The translations under genes and the position numbers were made by a program. From Sphingomonas sp. Leaf67 (GTDB lineage: Bacteria; Pseudomonadota; Alphaproteobacteria; Sphingomonadales; Sphingomonadaceae), in contig NZ_LMLP01000001.1 in assembly GCF_001421965.1 (NCBI RefSeq), positions 62,001 through 126,000 on the forward strand: a DNA stretch of 64,000 nt, given 5' to 3'. Below, one piece after another: positions 21,318 to 30,662 of the stretch; positions within the stretch are counted from its first letter, which is position 1, and every line of letters starts with the position of its first letter. Under the pieces are notes generated by a model that searched no databases, was not told where the DNA came from, and worked only from the letters and a program-made list of their open reading frames with translations.

Positions 21318-23204
21318 ATGCGCGGATCGATCTTGGTCATGCTGGCGGTGCAGGTGGCGTCGGGCGCCGTCGCCGTGTCGCCGGCGACGGCCGCAACACC
21401 CTCGCGGCAATACGAACGACTCGACAGAGGACTGGTCGCGGTCCCGGCGACGGGCGGCGGCAATCACGTGTCGTGGCGACTGCTTGCCACCGATCGGCCG
21501 GGTGCAGCGTTCCGATTGCTGCGGGACGGCAAGGTGATCGCGGCCCGTGTAACCGGCGCTTCGAGCGTGCACGACCGCAGCGGGACTCCCGCTGCCCGCT
21601 ATCGTCTCGAATCGATCGGCGGGCGTGAACCGCCGGCGACCGCGGCGGTATGGGCCAAGGGCTATTGGTCGATCCCGCTCGACACGCCGGGCGAACGGGT
21701 GACCCCGACGGGTGAACGCTATGGCTATGCCGCGAACGACGCCAGCGTCGGCGATCTGGATGGCGACGGACGCTACGAGATTGTTCTGAAATGGGACCCG
21801 ACCATTTCCAGGGACAACGCCTTTGGCGGCTATAGCGGGGAAACGTTGCTCGACGCCTATACGCTGGACGGCAAGCGGCTGTGGCGGATCGACCTTGGGC
21901 GCAACATCCGATCGGGCGCGCATTATACGCAGTTCATGGTGTACGACTTCGACGGCGATGGCCGGGCCGAGATCATGGTCAAGACCGGTGACGGCACGAT
22001 CGACGGTACCGGCCGCGTCCTCGGCGACGCGAACGCAGACTGGCGGGCGAAGGACGGCGAGCTACCGCAAGCCGACCGGACCGGTGCCACGACCCTGCCC
22101 GACGGGCGGAAGGTCGCGCGGGTACAGGGGCGCATCCTGTCCGGGCCCGAATATCTGACCGTGTTCGAGGGGACGACCGGACGCGCGCTGGCGACGCAGC
22201 CCTATGCCCCACCCCGCGGCAGCGACACGCCTGCGGGGCTGCAGGCACTATGGGGTGATGGCTATGGCAACCGGTCCGACCGGTTTCTGGCAGGCGTCGC
22301 CTATCTCGACGGCAAGCGGCCCAGCGGCATTTTCGGGCGTGGCTATTACGCCAGATCAACGGTCGCCGCATGGGATTGGCGCGACGGCAAGCTGACGCAG
22401 CGTTGGCTGTTCGACAGCGCCGCCCCCGGCAACGCGAAGTTCGGTGGACAGGGCAACCACAATCTATCCGTCGCGGATGTCGACGGCGATGGTCGCGACG
22501 AGATCATCTATGGGTCGATGGCGATCGACGACGATGGCAAGGGGCTGTGGAGCGCAGGGTTGGGGCATGGCGACACGATGCATGTCGGCGATCTCGATCC
22601 GACCCGACCGGGGCTGGAGAAGTTCGGCGTGCATGAAGAGGTGCCGCGTAATGGCGGGATCGGATCGGCCATGCTCGACGCGCGGACCGGCGAAATCCTG
22701 TGGACAACACCCGCGACCAAGGACACCGGACGCGGGCTGTCGGCCGATATCGACCCGCGCTATCCGGGTGAGGAGAACTGGAATTCCAGTACGCCGCACC
22801 TGTACACCGCCAAGGGGCAGATCATCCCCGGTGCGAAGCCGAAGGTCGCCAATTTCGCGATCTGGTGGGATGGCGATGCGTTGCGCGAATTGCTCGATCG
22901 CAACCGGATCACGAAATGGGATTGGCAGGCGGGAACCGAGGTGCCGCTGATGATCGCCGAAGGGGCGACGTCGAACAACGGCACGAAATCGACGCCCGCG
23001 CTGTCGGCGGATATTCTCGGCGACTGGCGCGAGGAAGTGATCCTGCGCAGCGAGGATAATCGCGAGCTGCGGATCTACGCCACCCCCTTCCCGACCACGA
23101 TCCGGCGGGCGACGTTGATGCACGATCCGATCTATCGGTTGGGCATCGCGTGGCAGAACACCGCCTATAACCAGCCGCCGCACCCGTTGGTCGCCCCGAA
23201 GTGA
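21318..23204 (+). CDS. Rhamnogalacturonan lyase, PL11 family
   Basis: 628 residues. Sec signal peptide MRGSILVMLAVQVASGAVAV... cleaves near residue 27. The mature chain carries PL11 landmarks: NHVSWRLLATD near 48, YAANDASVGDLDGDGRYEIVLKWDP near 135-160, then repeated calcium-binding DxDGDGRxEI blades (DFDGDGRAEI, DVDGDGRDEI) of the eight-bladed propeller. It cleaves the rhamnogalacturonan-I backbone by beta-elimination, in the periplasm or at the surface. Start is ATG 21318 after GGGAGAG. First gene of the plus-strand degradation operon; its TGA overlaps the next start (GTGA). Confidence 0.94.
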   Translation: MRGSILVMLAVQVASGAVAVSPATAATPSRQYERLDRGLVAVPATGGGNHVSWRLLATDRPGAAFRLLRDGKVIAARVTGASSVHDRSGTPAARYRLESIGGREPPATAAVWAKGYWSIPLDTPGERVTPTGERYGYAANDASVGDLDGDGRYEIVLKWDPTISRDNAFGGYSGETLLDAYTLDGKRLWRIDLGRNIRSGAHYTQFMVYDFDGDGRAEIMVKTGDGTIDGTGRVLGDANADWRAKDGELPQADRTGATTLPDGRKVARVQGRILSGPEYLTVFEGTTGRALATQPYAPPRGSDTPAGLQALWGDGYGNRSDRFLAGVAYLDGKRPSGIFGRGYYARSTVAAWDWRDGKLTQRWLFDSAAPGNAKFGGQGNHNLSVADVDGDGRDEIIYGSMAIDDDGKGLWSAGLGHGDTMHVGDLDPTRPGLEKFGVHEEVPRNGGIGSAMLDARTGEILWTTPATKDTGRGLSADIDPRYPGEENWNSSTPHLYTAKGQIIPGAKPKVANFAIWWDGDALRELLDRNRITKWDWQAGTEVPLMIAEGATSNNGTKSTPALSADILGDWREEVILRSEDNRELRIYATPFPTTIRRATLMHDPIYRLGIAWQNTAYNQPPHPLVAPK

Positions 23205-24400
23205 TCGCCGCGTTGGCGATGCTGCTCGCCGGACAGGCGGTGCCCGTGACCTACCGGCTCGACGATGCCACGCCAAGGGGCGCAGAGATCCGGGTCGAGC
23301 GCGATCGGACCTATCGTGACGGCTATGGGTATGAACCCGATGGCGGACGGCGGTTCTCGGTAGCAGTGCCGGAGGGGAATTGGCGGGTTACGCTGACCAT
23401 CGGCGACAAACGGGCAGCGACGACGACGGTCAAGGCGGAGGCGCGACGGTTGATGCTGGACCGCGTGCCAACCCGCGCCGGGCAGCGGCTGGAACGCAGC
23501 TTCGTCGTCAATACGCGAACGGCAGCGCTGACGCCGCCGCCGGCCAACGCGCCCGGCGGTACCACGGTACGCCTGAAGCCGCGCGAGGCTGGCAGCCCGA
23601 CGTGGGACGATCGGTTGACGCTGGAACTGCTGGGTGACGTGGCCGTCCATACCGTGCGGATCGAACCAGCCGCGGTGCCGACGCTGTACCTTGTCGGAGA
23701 TTCGACCGTCACCGATCAGCCATCCGAACCGGCCGCAAGTTGGGGGCAGATGCTGCCCGCCTTTCTCGATGGGCAAGTGGCGGTGGCCAATCATGCCGAA
23801 TCCGGTGAGACGCTCAAATCGTTCCTGATTGAGTTGCGGCTCGACAAGGTGCTGGCGACGATCGGCAAGGGCGACTGGCTGTTGATCCAGTTCGGCCATA
23901 ACGATCAGAAGGTGCAGTGGCCGCAGACCTATGTCGAGGCGGGAACGACCTATCGTGCCTATCTGAAGGCCTATATCGCCGAGGCCCGACGGCGTGGCGC
24001 GATACCGGTGCTGGTCACCAGTCCCGAACGACGCAATTTCGATGCCGCGGGACGGATACAGCCGTCGCTCGGCGACTATCCGGCGGCGGTCCGGGCGGTC
24101 GGTGCCGAAGAGGGGGTGGCCGTGATCGATCTGAACGCAGCCAGCATCGCGATCTACGAAGCGCTGGGTCCGGCGGTCAGTCCGCAGGCGTTCAACGATG
24201 GCGGGGCGGACCGGACGCACCATGATAATTATGGGGCGTGGCTGCTGGCGCGGGCGGTTGCGGAGGGCATCCGGACCCTGCCCGGCATGGCGGCGCATGT
24301 GACATCGGCACGGTTCGACCCGGCGCGACCGCCCTTGCCCGACGCGGTGGCGATCGTCCCGAGTGTCGCGCGCAGCGACGTGCGGCCGGACGGCAATTGA
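23201..24400 (+). CDS. Rhamnogalacturonan acetylesterase, CE12/SGNH type
   Basis: 399 residues. A short signal-like N-terminus (MIAALAMLLAGQAVPV) and a beta-domain to about 155 precede the SGNH esterase core: GDSTVTD with Ser168, Gly202 in the second block, GHND with Asn234, and DRTH with Asp337 and His340. These are the four invariant blocks of rhamnogalacturonan acetylesterase. It removes acetyl groups from galacturonate so lyases can act. The GTG start is inside the GTGA overlap with the PL11 gene; the stop overlaps the next TTG start. Confidence 0.92.
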   Translation: MIAALAMLLAGQAVPVTYRLDDATPRGAEIRVERDRTYRDGYGYEPDGGRRFSVAVPEGNWRVTLTIGDKRAATTTVKAEARRLMLDRVPTRAGQRLERSFVVNTRTAALTPPPANAPGGTTVRLKPREAGSPTWDDRLTLELLGDVAVHTVRIEPAAVPTLYLVGDSTVTDQPSEPAASWGQMLPAFLDGQVAVANHAESGETLKSFLIELRLDKVLATIGKGDWLLIQFGHNDQKVQWPQTYVEAGTTYRAYLKAYIAEARRRGAIPVLVTSPERRNFDAAGRIQPSLGDYPAAVRAVGAEEGVAVIDLNAASIAIYEALGPAVSPQAFNDGGADRTHHDNYGAWLLARAVAEGIRTLPGMAAHVTSARFDPARPPLPDAVAIVPSVARSDVRPDGN

Positions 24401-25887
24401 TCGACCGGCGCGCCATGTTGCTGGGGATGCTCGCCCTGCCCTTTCCCGCCCACGCCGCGCGGCGGTTCGACGTGCGGGCGTTCGGGGCGACGGGCGATGG
24501 ACGCACGCTCGATACGGCGGCGATGCAGCGCGCGATCGATGCGGCGGCGGGTGGCGGGACGGTCGTCGTTCCGGCAGGGCGATACCGGTGCTTTACGGTG
24601 CGATTGGCCAGCGACGTGACGCTGGTGCTGGAGCGGGGCGCAGTGATCGTCGCGGCCGATCCCGATCGCGACGCCGGGCGCTATGCACTGCCCGAGGATC
24701 GCGGCGAGCAGTTGTATCAGGATTTCGGGCATAGCCATTGGCACAACAGCCTGATCGTCGGCGACGGCGTGAAGCGCGTCGCGATCCTCGGGCCGGGGAC
24801 GATCGATGGCGAAGGGCTGACCCGCGACGGGCCGGGTGCGCGCTGGCGCAAGCAGGCGGGTGAGCGGCCGCTGTCGATGCGGCAGATGACGGCGGAAGAG
24901 ATTGCGCGGCTGGAACCCGATGCGGCGCGGATGAACGGGCTGGGCAACAAGGCAATCGCGCTGGTCGATGCGCAGGACGTGCGGATCGAGGGGCTGACGA
25001 TCGCGCGCGGCGGGCATTTCGCGATCCTTGCCACCGGCTGCAGCGGCATGGTGCTGCGCGACCTGACCATCGATACCAATCGTGACGGGATCGACCTCGA
25101 CGGCGTGCAGGACGTGCTGGTCGAGCGGTGCCGGGTCAACACGCCCAACGACGATGCCATTGTTTTGAAGAGCAGTTTTGCGCTGGGGCGGGCGATCGCG
25201 TGCAGCGACGTGACGGTGCGCGACTGCATAGTGTCGGGCTATGATCCGGGAACGCTGATCGACGGCACGCGGGGGCGGACGCAGCAGCTGGCGCCCGACC
25301 GCGATCGGGTGACCGGGCGGATCAAGCTGGGCACCGAGAGCAATGGCGGGTTTCGGCGAATCCGGATCGAACGATGCCGGTTCGAGCGGTCGAGGGGGCT
25401 GGCGCTGGAGACGGTCGATGGCGGGGTGATCGAGGACGTGGTGGTCCGCGACCTGACCATGACCGAGGTCACCACCGCACCGCTGTTCCTGCGGATCGGC
25501 GACCGGCGGCGGGGGCCGGCAGGGACCGGGGTCGGCGCGATCCGGGGGGTGACGGTCGAAGGGCTGCGGGCGACGGGGATCGACCACCGGTTCGCGGCGA
25601 CGCTGGCGGGGTTGCCGGGGCACCGGATCGAAGACGTAACCCTCCGCGATATCAGCCTTTCCTATCTGGGCGGGGGGCGGCCGGTGGCGATGCCGCCGGA
25701 GCTGGCCGACGCCTATCCCGAGCCGAGCATGTTCGGGCCGACGCCGACATGGGGGCTGTGGTGCCGGCATGTGCGGGGGCTGCGCGTCGAGGGACTCGAC
25801 CTGACCACGGCGGGCGACGGACGGGCGGCGATCGGGCTGGAGGATGTCGAAGGGGCGAAGTTGACGAAGGTGACACGTAGCGATTGA
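24397..25887 (+). CDS. GH28-like rhamnogalacturonan/polygalacturonan hydrolase, Tat-exported
   Basis: 496-residue right-handed beta-helix enzyme. Motifs of GH28: NRDGIDLDG (Asp230, Asp233) and NDDAIVLKS (Asp252, Asp253). The usual G-H-G and R-I-K blocks are replaced by TGRIKLGTESNGG at about 306-318. Start chosen at TTG 24397, which overlaps the acetylesterase stop (TTGA), because it supplies the twin arginines of a Tat signal (IDRRAMLLGMLALPFPAHA); ATG 24415 would lose them. It probably trims galacturonate or rhamnogalacturonan oligomers in the periplasm. The lost His makes the exact reaction uncertain. Confidence 0.85.
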   Translation: MIDRRAMLLGMLALPFPAHAARRFDVRAFGATGDGRTLDTAAMQRAIDAAAGGGTVVVPAGRYRCFTVRLASDVTLVLERGAVIVAADPDRDAGRYALPEDRGEQLYQDFGHSHWHNSLIVGDGVKRVAILGPGTIDGEGLTRDGPGARWRKQAGERPLSMRQMTAEEIARLEPDAARMNGLGNKAIALVDAQDVRIEGLTIARGGHFAILATGCSGMVLRDLTIDTNRDGIDLDGVQDVLVERCRVNTPNDDAIVLKSSFALGRAIACSDVTVRDCIVSGYDPGTLIDGTRGRTQQLAPDRDRVTGRIKLGTESNGGFRRIRIERCRFERSRGLALETVDGGVIEDVVVRDLTMTEVTTAPLFLRIGDRRRGPAGTGVGAIRGVTVEGLRATGIDHRFAATLAGLPGHRIEDVTLRDISLSYLGGGRPVAMPPELADAYPEPSMFGPTPTWGLWCRHVRGLRVEGLDLTTAGDGRAAIGLEDVEGAKLTKVTRSD

Positions 25888-25906
25888 CCCGAATCATCCG
25901 CCATTC

Positions 25907-25938
25907 TATATTTTGAATATAACGTTCACATAGTGAAC
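25907..25938. promoter_or_regulatory. Two adjacent palindromes before rhaM
   Basis: TATATT-TTG-AATATA (25907-25921) followed at once by GTTCAC-ATA-GTGAAC (25924-25938), inside a 66-bp A+T-rich gap, 16 bp before the rhaM ATG. Likely an internal promoter with an operator, letting the distal genes be controlled separately. Confidence 0.45.
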
Positions 25939-25953
25939 ATACAGGAGGGGCCG

Positions 25954-26268
25954 ATGGCGCGCCACGCGTTTCGGATGCAGTTGAAGCCGGGGATGGCCGC
26001 CGAGTATCGTGCGCGCCACGACGCGATCTGGCCCGAATTGTCGGCGCTGCTGCGCGAGGCGGGGATTTCGGATTACTGGATCTTCCTCGACGAAGAGACC
26101 GGCGCGCTGTTCGCGACGCTGGAACTGGCCAAGGATAACCGGCGCGATACCCTGCCCCAGCATCCGGTCATGCAGCGGTGGTGGGAGTCGATGGCGCCGC
26201 TGATGGACACGCAGGCCGACAACCGCCCGCTCGAATGGTCGCTCACCCCCATGTTCCACATGGCATGA
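25954..26268 (+). CDS. rhaM: L-rhamnose mutarotase
   Basis: 104 residues, full length. The family pattern is clear: HAFRMQLKPGMAAEYRARHDAIWPEL at 4-29 with the His that assists catalysis, YWIFLDEETGALFATLE, then MQRWWESMAPLMDT. It interconverts alpha and beta L-rhamnose, the sugar released from rhamnogalacturonan-I. Start ATG 25954 after AGGAGGGG. Its stop overlaps the beta-galactosidase start (ATGA). No other rhamnose catabolic gene is in the window. Confidence 0.95.
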   Translation: MARHAFRMQLKPGMAAEYRARHDAIWPELSALLREAGISDYWIFLDEETGALFATLELAKDNRRDTLPQHPVMQRWWESMAPLMDTQADNRPLEWSLTPMFHMA

Positions 26269-29200
26269 CCGGCATGTTCCGTAGCCTGCTCCTGTGTGGC
26301 GTTGCCGCGTCGATGTTGACGCCGGCGGTGGCGCAAACCGCGAAGCCCACCGCCAATCTGGCCGCGCCGGTCAAGAAATTCGGGCGCGTGTCGTATGATG
26401 CGCGGTCGCTGATGATCGATGGCAAGCGGCTCACCATCTGGTCGGCCGAGGTTCATGCGTTCCGCCTGCCCTCCCCCGATCTGTGGCGCGACGTGTTGCA
26501 GAAGATGAAGGCGAGCGGGTTCAACACCGTCGCCTTCTATTTCGACTGGGGGTTCCACAGCCCGAAGCGTGGGCAGTACGACTTCAGCGGCATCCGCGAT
26601 ATCGACCGGCTGCTGACCATGGCGGCGGAGGAAGGGCTGTACGTCATCACCCGCGCCGGGCCGTATGTGAATGCCGAACTGACGCGCGGCGGCTTTCCCG
26701 GATGGTTGCAGAACCAGCGGGCGCGGGCGCGGACCGACGATCCCGATTACCTTGCCGCCGCCGACGAATGGCTGTCGCAGATCAACCCGATCATTGCCCG
26801 CCACCAGATCAATGGCGGCCCGAAGGGAGAAAAGGGCGGCACCGTGATCCTGCACCAGATCGAAAACGAACTGGCGCTGACCACCCCGGCACAGGGGCGG
26901 TATATGGATCACCTGTACGCCAAGGCGCGGGCGGACGGAATCACCGTGCCGCTGTTCCACAACGATCAGGGCCGCAACGGATATTGGGTACCGCGCGGGT
27001 CGAACGTGGCGAAGACGGTCGAGGGTTCGCCCGACCTGTATGCGTTCGACGGCTATCCCGGCGGTACCTGCACCGTCGGTGGCAAGGTGACGCGCGGGTC
27101 GGCGGCGCCCGACTGGGGCTTTTACGGTCCCGGCGGGGCGCGCGGCGGCGCTTCGGCCAGCCCGAACACGCCGGGGTTCGCGGCGGAGTTCGGCGGCGGC
27201 TGGTTCGATTATTGGGGATCGAACGGCGGGTATGAATGCAATGCCCGCCAGCGGGGAAAGCGGTTCCAGCGGGTGTTCTATGGCACCAATCTGGCCAACG
27301 GCATCGCCATCCAGAGCTTCTATATGGGGTTCGGCGGCACGAGCTGGGGCTGGTTGCCGGCACCGGTGGTCTTCACCAGCTATGACTATGGCGCGGCGTT
27401 CAGCGAGACGCGCGAAGTGCGCGAAAAGGCCGAGGAGTTGAAGGCGCTGGCGGGCATGATCGCGGCGGTGCCCGATCTGGCGGGGATGGTGCCGGCGGGG
27501 CCGGTAACGATCTCTTCGCCGAACATTCAGGTCTATCACAACAAGTCGCCCGAGACCGATGCGCGCTTCTTGCTGGTTACGCACAGTCCGTCGAACAAAC
27601 TGAGCGACGACCGCTTCACCATCACCGCCGACCTGCCCGACGGGCGCTATGCGCTGCCGGAGATGCGGCTGAACGGGTTCGATGCGAAGTGGCTGGTCGC
27701 GGGCGTCAATCTGGGCGGGCAACGGCTGGTCTATGCGACGTCGGAATTGCAGTCGCACCTGCGGATCGATGGCGGCGATGTGATCTTGCTGTACGGGCGG
27801 GCGCAGGAGGCGGGCACGACGGTGCTGCGCTATAGCAGCGCGCCGACCGTTCGCGTCGTAGCGGGCGACGTCCGGTCGGCGTTCGATGCGGCGACGGGCG
27901 ATTTGCGGCTCGATTATGCCCATGGCGCTTTGGCGCGGGTGCAGGTGTCGGGGGGCGGACGGCCGCCGATGACGCTGCTGATCGGCGATGAGGCCGAGGT
28001 CGCGAAGTTCTGGAAGTCTGGCGACGTGCTGGTGCGCGGACCGGCGCTGGTGCGGTCGGCGACGCTGCGCGGGTCGGCATTGGCGCTGACCGGCGACACG
28101 AAGGACGCGACACCGCTGGAGGTCTGGGCACCCAAGGTCGCCCGGTCGGTGACGTGGAATGGCGTGCGGGTCGCGACCGGTGTCGGGAGTGCGGGGAGCG
28201 TCGTTGCCCGTAGCGCCCTGCCCGGTCCGGTGGCGGTGACGCTGCCGGTGCTGGCCGATTGGCGGATGGCACCCGGCACGCCCGAGGCGGAACCGGGCTT
28301 CGACGACCGTCAATGGCAGGCGATCGACAATCGCGGCTATGCCAGCATCACCGCGCGGCCCGACGGGCAGCCCAACATGCTGATGGACGCCTATGGCTTT
28401 CATGAGGGCGACGTGTGGTATCGCGGGCGCTTTACCGGGACGGCGGATGCCGAGCGGCTGCGGCTCTATTACGGGGCCGGCGGGTCGGGAATGGTGCAGG
28501 TCTTCCTCGACGGGAAGCTGATCGGGCAGGACGAACTGCCCGGCGGGTTGCCGCGACCGATCACGACGGGGACGTCGACGATCGCCCTGCCCGATGCGGC
28601 ACGGACGCCGGGCGAGCATGTGCTGTCGGTGATGCTGCGGAACAACGGCCATAACTGGGACCTCGACGCCGACGATTTCCATAAGGAAGCGCGCGGGCTG
28701 GTCTCGGCATCGGTCGAGAAACAGGCCGGCCGGTCGTTCGCAATTCCCGTCGCGTGGAAGATACAGGGGCGGCAGGGCGGCGAGGATATCGTCGATCCGG
28801 CGCGCGGCGTTCCGAACAATGGCGGGCAATATGGCGAGCGGATGGGATGGCACCTGCCCGGGTTCGACGATGCGCGCTGGGCGAAGGTGTCGCTGCCGGC
28901 GACCACCGCGCCGGCGGGGACCAGCTGGTATCGGACCCGTTTCGACCTGAACGTTCCGAAGGGGCAGGACGCGACCATCGGGGCGTCGTTCGGCGATGCC
29001 TCGCTTCCCCGGTCCCCGGTCGATTACCGGGTGCTGGTGTTCGTCAATGGCTGGCATATGGGGCAGTTCATCGCCCATGTCGGGCCGCAGCGAACCTTCG
29101 TCGTGCCCGAAGGGGTGCTGAACCATCGCGGGCGCAACGTGCTGTCGCTTGCCGTCACCAGCGATGGGGCGCCGGGCAACGCGCTGGAACAGGTGCGGCT

Positions 29201-29273
29201 GGTGACAATGCGCAACGTTCGCGGCGGGGTGCCGGTGCGGATGGTCGATGCACCGACGGTGCTGACGAAGTGA
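26265..29273 (+). CDS. Large GH35 beta-galactosidase, secreted
   Basis: 1002 residues. Signal peptide ends near AVAQ (residue 24). The GH35 barrel covers about 38-390: WSAEVHAFRLPSPDLWRDVL, FYFDWGFHSPKRGQYDFSG, acid/base Glu202 in QIENE, and likely nucleophile Glu308 in AAEFGGGWFDYWG. Several beta-sandwich domains follow, two of jelly-roll type near 690 and 860 (WYRGRF, WYRTRF), as in the large fungal-like LacA group. It should remove galactan side chains of rhamnogalacturonan-I. Start ATG 26265 overlaps the rhaM stop. Confidence 0.9.
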   Translation: MTGMFRSLLLCGVAASMLTPAVAQTAKPTANLAAPVKKFGRVSYDARSLMIDGKRLTIWSAEVHAFRLPSPDLWRDVLQKMKASGFNTVAFYFDWGFHSPKRGQYDFSGIRDIDRLLTMAAEEGLYVITRAGPYVNAELTRGGFPGWLQNQRARARTDDPDYLAAADEWLSQINPIIARHQINGGPKGEKGGTVILHQIENELALTTPAQGRYMDHLYAKARADGITVPLFHNDQGRNGYWVPRGSNVAKTVEGSPDLYAFDGYPGGTCTVGGKVTRGSAAPDWGFYGPGGARGGASASPNTPGFAAEFGGGWFDYWGSNGGYECNARQRGKRFQRVFYGTNLANGIAIQSFYMGFGGTSWGWLPAPVVFTSYDYGAAFSETREVREKAEELKALAGMIAAVPDLAGMVPAGPVTISSPNIQVYHNKSPETDARFLLVTHSPSNKLSDDRFTITADLPDGRYALPEMRLNGFDAKWLVAGVNLGGQRLVYATSELQSHLRIDGGDVILLYGRAQEAGTTVLRYSSAPTVRVVAGDVRSAFDAATGDLRLDYAHGALARVQVSGGGRPPMTLLIGDEAEVAKFWKSGDVLVRGPALVRSATLRGSALALTGDTKDATPLEVWAPKVARSVTWNGVRVATGVGSAGSVVARSALPGPVAVTLPVLADWRMAPGTPEAEPGFDDRQWQAIDNRGYASITARPDGQPNMLMDAYGFHEGDVWYRGRFTGTADAERLRLYYGAGGSGMVQVFLDGKLIGQDELPGGLPRPITTGTSTIALPDAARTPGEHVLSVMLRNNGHNWDLDADDFHKEARGLVSASVEKQAGRSFAIPVAWKIQGRQGGEDIVDPARGVPNNGGQYGERMGWHLPGFDDARWAKVSLPATTAPAGTSWYRTRFDLNVPKGQDATIGASFGDASLPRSPVDYRVLVFVNGWHMGQFIAHVGPQRTFVVPEGVLNHRGRNVLSLAVTSDGAPGNALEQVRLVTMRNVRGGVPVRMVDAPTVLTK

Positions 29274-29289
29274 CCCCCCACCCCTTTCC

Positions 29290-29366
29290 GTACCCCCGCG
29301 CAGGCGGGGGTCCAGAGCCGCAGGCGGCACGCTCGTGGCCCTGGGCTCCCGCCTGCGCGGGAGCAC
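29290..29366. repeat. REP-like paired palindrome
   Basis: Two inverted copies of a G+C-rich palindrome: CCCCGCGCAGGCGGGG at the left and CTCCCGCCTGCGCGGGAG at the right, about 35 bp apart, between the GH35 and GH105 genes. The same core recurs at 30548 and, varied, at 30663. Confidence 0.75.
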
Positions 29367-29406
29367 ACCGAATTTTCAACGAAACAACCTTTCATCCGGA
29401 GCAATC

Positions 29407-30519
29407 ATGGCCGCGCTGACCCACGACATTCCCCGCCAACAGGTGACCGACGCCATCGCGCTGCTGATGGACAATCTGGTCAATATCAAGGACGAGACCG
29501 GCGAGTTCCTGCTCCACCTCGACGACGGGCGGATCATCGACACCAAGGGCTGGGCCGGGTGGGAATGGACGCATGGCGTCGGCCTGTTCGGCATGTGGCG
29601 CTATTACGAGCAGACCGGCGACAAGGCGGCGCTGGCGATCATCAAGCAATGGTTCGAGGATCGCTTTGCCGAAGGCACCCCGACCAAGAACATCAACACC
29701 GTCGCGCCGTTCATCACACTCGCCTATCTGTACGAGCATGAGCCGGACCCGCGCTATATCCCCTATCTGGATACGTGGGCGGAATGGCTGATGGCCCCGG
29801 ACGGATTGCCCAAGACCGAAGAGGGCGGGTTCCAGCACATCGTCTATAACGACGAAAACCCGGGTGAGATGTGGGACGACACGCTGATGATGAGCGTGTT
29901 GCCGCTGGCCAAGATCGGGCTGTTGCTGGGCCGGCCACACTATGTCGAGGAGGCGAAGCGCCAGTTCCTCGTGCATATCAAATATCTGTTCGATAAAAAG
30001 ACCGGGCTGTGGTTCCACGGCTGGGACTTTAACGGGCGGCACAATTTCGCCGAAGCGCTGTGGGCGCGGGGCAATTGCTGGGTCACGATCGCGATTCCGG
30101 AGATCATCGAGATTCTCGACCTGCCGGTCGGCGATGCGTTCCGTACCTTCCTGATCGATACGCTGGCGGCGCAGGTGAAGACGCTGGCCGAGACGCAGGA
30201 CGAGAGCGGGTTGTGGCACACGCTGATCGTCGATCCGACCAGCTATCTGGAAGCGTCGGCGGCGGCGGGGTTCGCCTATGGCATCCTGAAGGCGGTCCGG
30301 AAGGGGTATCTGCCGCGCCACTATGAGGCGGTCGGGATCAAGGCGGTGCGCGGCGTGCTGGCCAATATCGATGCGACCGGCGAGTTGAAGCAGGTGAGCT
30401 TCGGGACGGCGATGGGGGATACGCAGCAATTCTACAAGGATATTGCGCTGACCTCGATGCCGTACGGGCAAAGTCTGGCGGTATGTGCGCTGGCGGAGTT
30501 TTTGCGGACCTATATTTGA
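29407..30519 (+). CDS. Unsaturated rhamnogalacturonyl hydrolase, GH105
   Basis: 370-residue cytoplasmic (alpha/alpha)6 barrel enzyme; no signal peptide. Landmarks are GWAGWEWTHGVGLFGMWRYYEQTGD at 48-72, MWDDTLMM with Asp157/Asp158 (equivalent to the catalytic Asp of YteR) and ARGNCWVTIAIPEI. It hydrates the double bond left by PL11/PL26 lyases to release the unsaturated uronic acid and rhamnose. Start ATG 29407 after CCGGAG. Last gene of the plus-strand locus, behind a REP-like element. Confidence 0.94.
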   Translation: MAALTHDIPRQQVTDAIALLMDNLVNIKDETGEFLLHLDDGRIIDTKGWAGWEWTHGVGLFGMWRYYEQTGDKAALAIIKQWFEDRFAEGTPTKNINTVAPFITLAYLYEHEPDPRYIPYLDTWAEWLMAPDGLPKTEEGGFQHIVYNDENPGEMWDDTLMMSVLPLAKIGLLLGRPHYVEEAKRQFLVHIKYLFDKKTGLWFHGWDFNGRHNFAEALWARGNCWVTIAIPEIIEILDLPVGDAFRTFLIDTLAAQVKTLAETQDESGLWHTLIVDPTSYLEASAAAGFAYGILKAVRKGYLPRHYEAVGIKAVRGVLANIDATGELKQVSFGTAMGDTQQFYKDIALTSMPYGQSLAVCALAEFLRTYI

Positions 30520-30547
30520 GGCGTCCGGCCGCCTCCCGGTAGGGAGC

Positions 30548-30626
30548 GTACCCCCGCGGAGGCGGGGGTCCAGAGTTACGGGCGGTGCGCTGCTTGGCTC
30601 TGGATCCCCGCCTGCGCGGGGATACG
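30548..30626. repeat. REP-like paired palindrome
   Basis: CCCCCGCGGAGGCGGGGG then, inverted, CCCCGCCTGCGCGGGG, with GTAC/GTAT ends and a 30-bp middle. Lies just after the GH105 stop in the convergent gap toward alaS, where it may also stop transcription. Confidence 0.75.
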
Positions 30627-30662
30627 TTTTGGGGAGGCTCGGCCCTTACCCTTACGAACGAA

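Noticed and set aside
26073..29366. 1097-codon minus-strand frame opposite the beta-galactosidase
   Set aside because: Full of Arg/His/Pro with no recognisable fold; the plus-strand GH35 protein explains the region.
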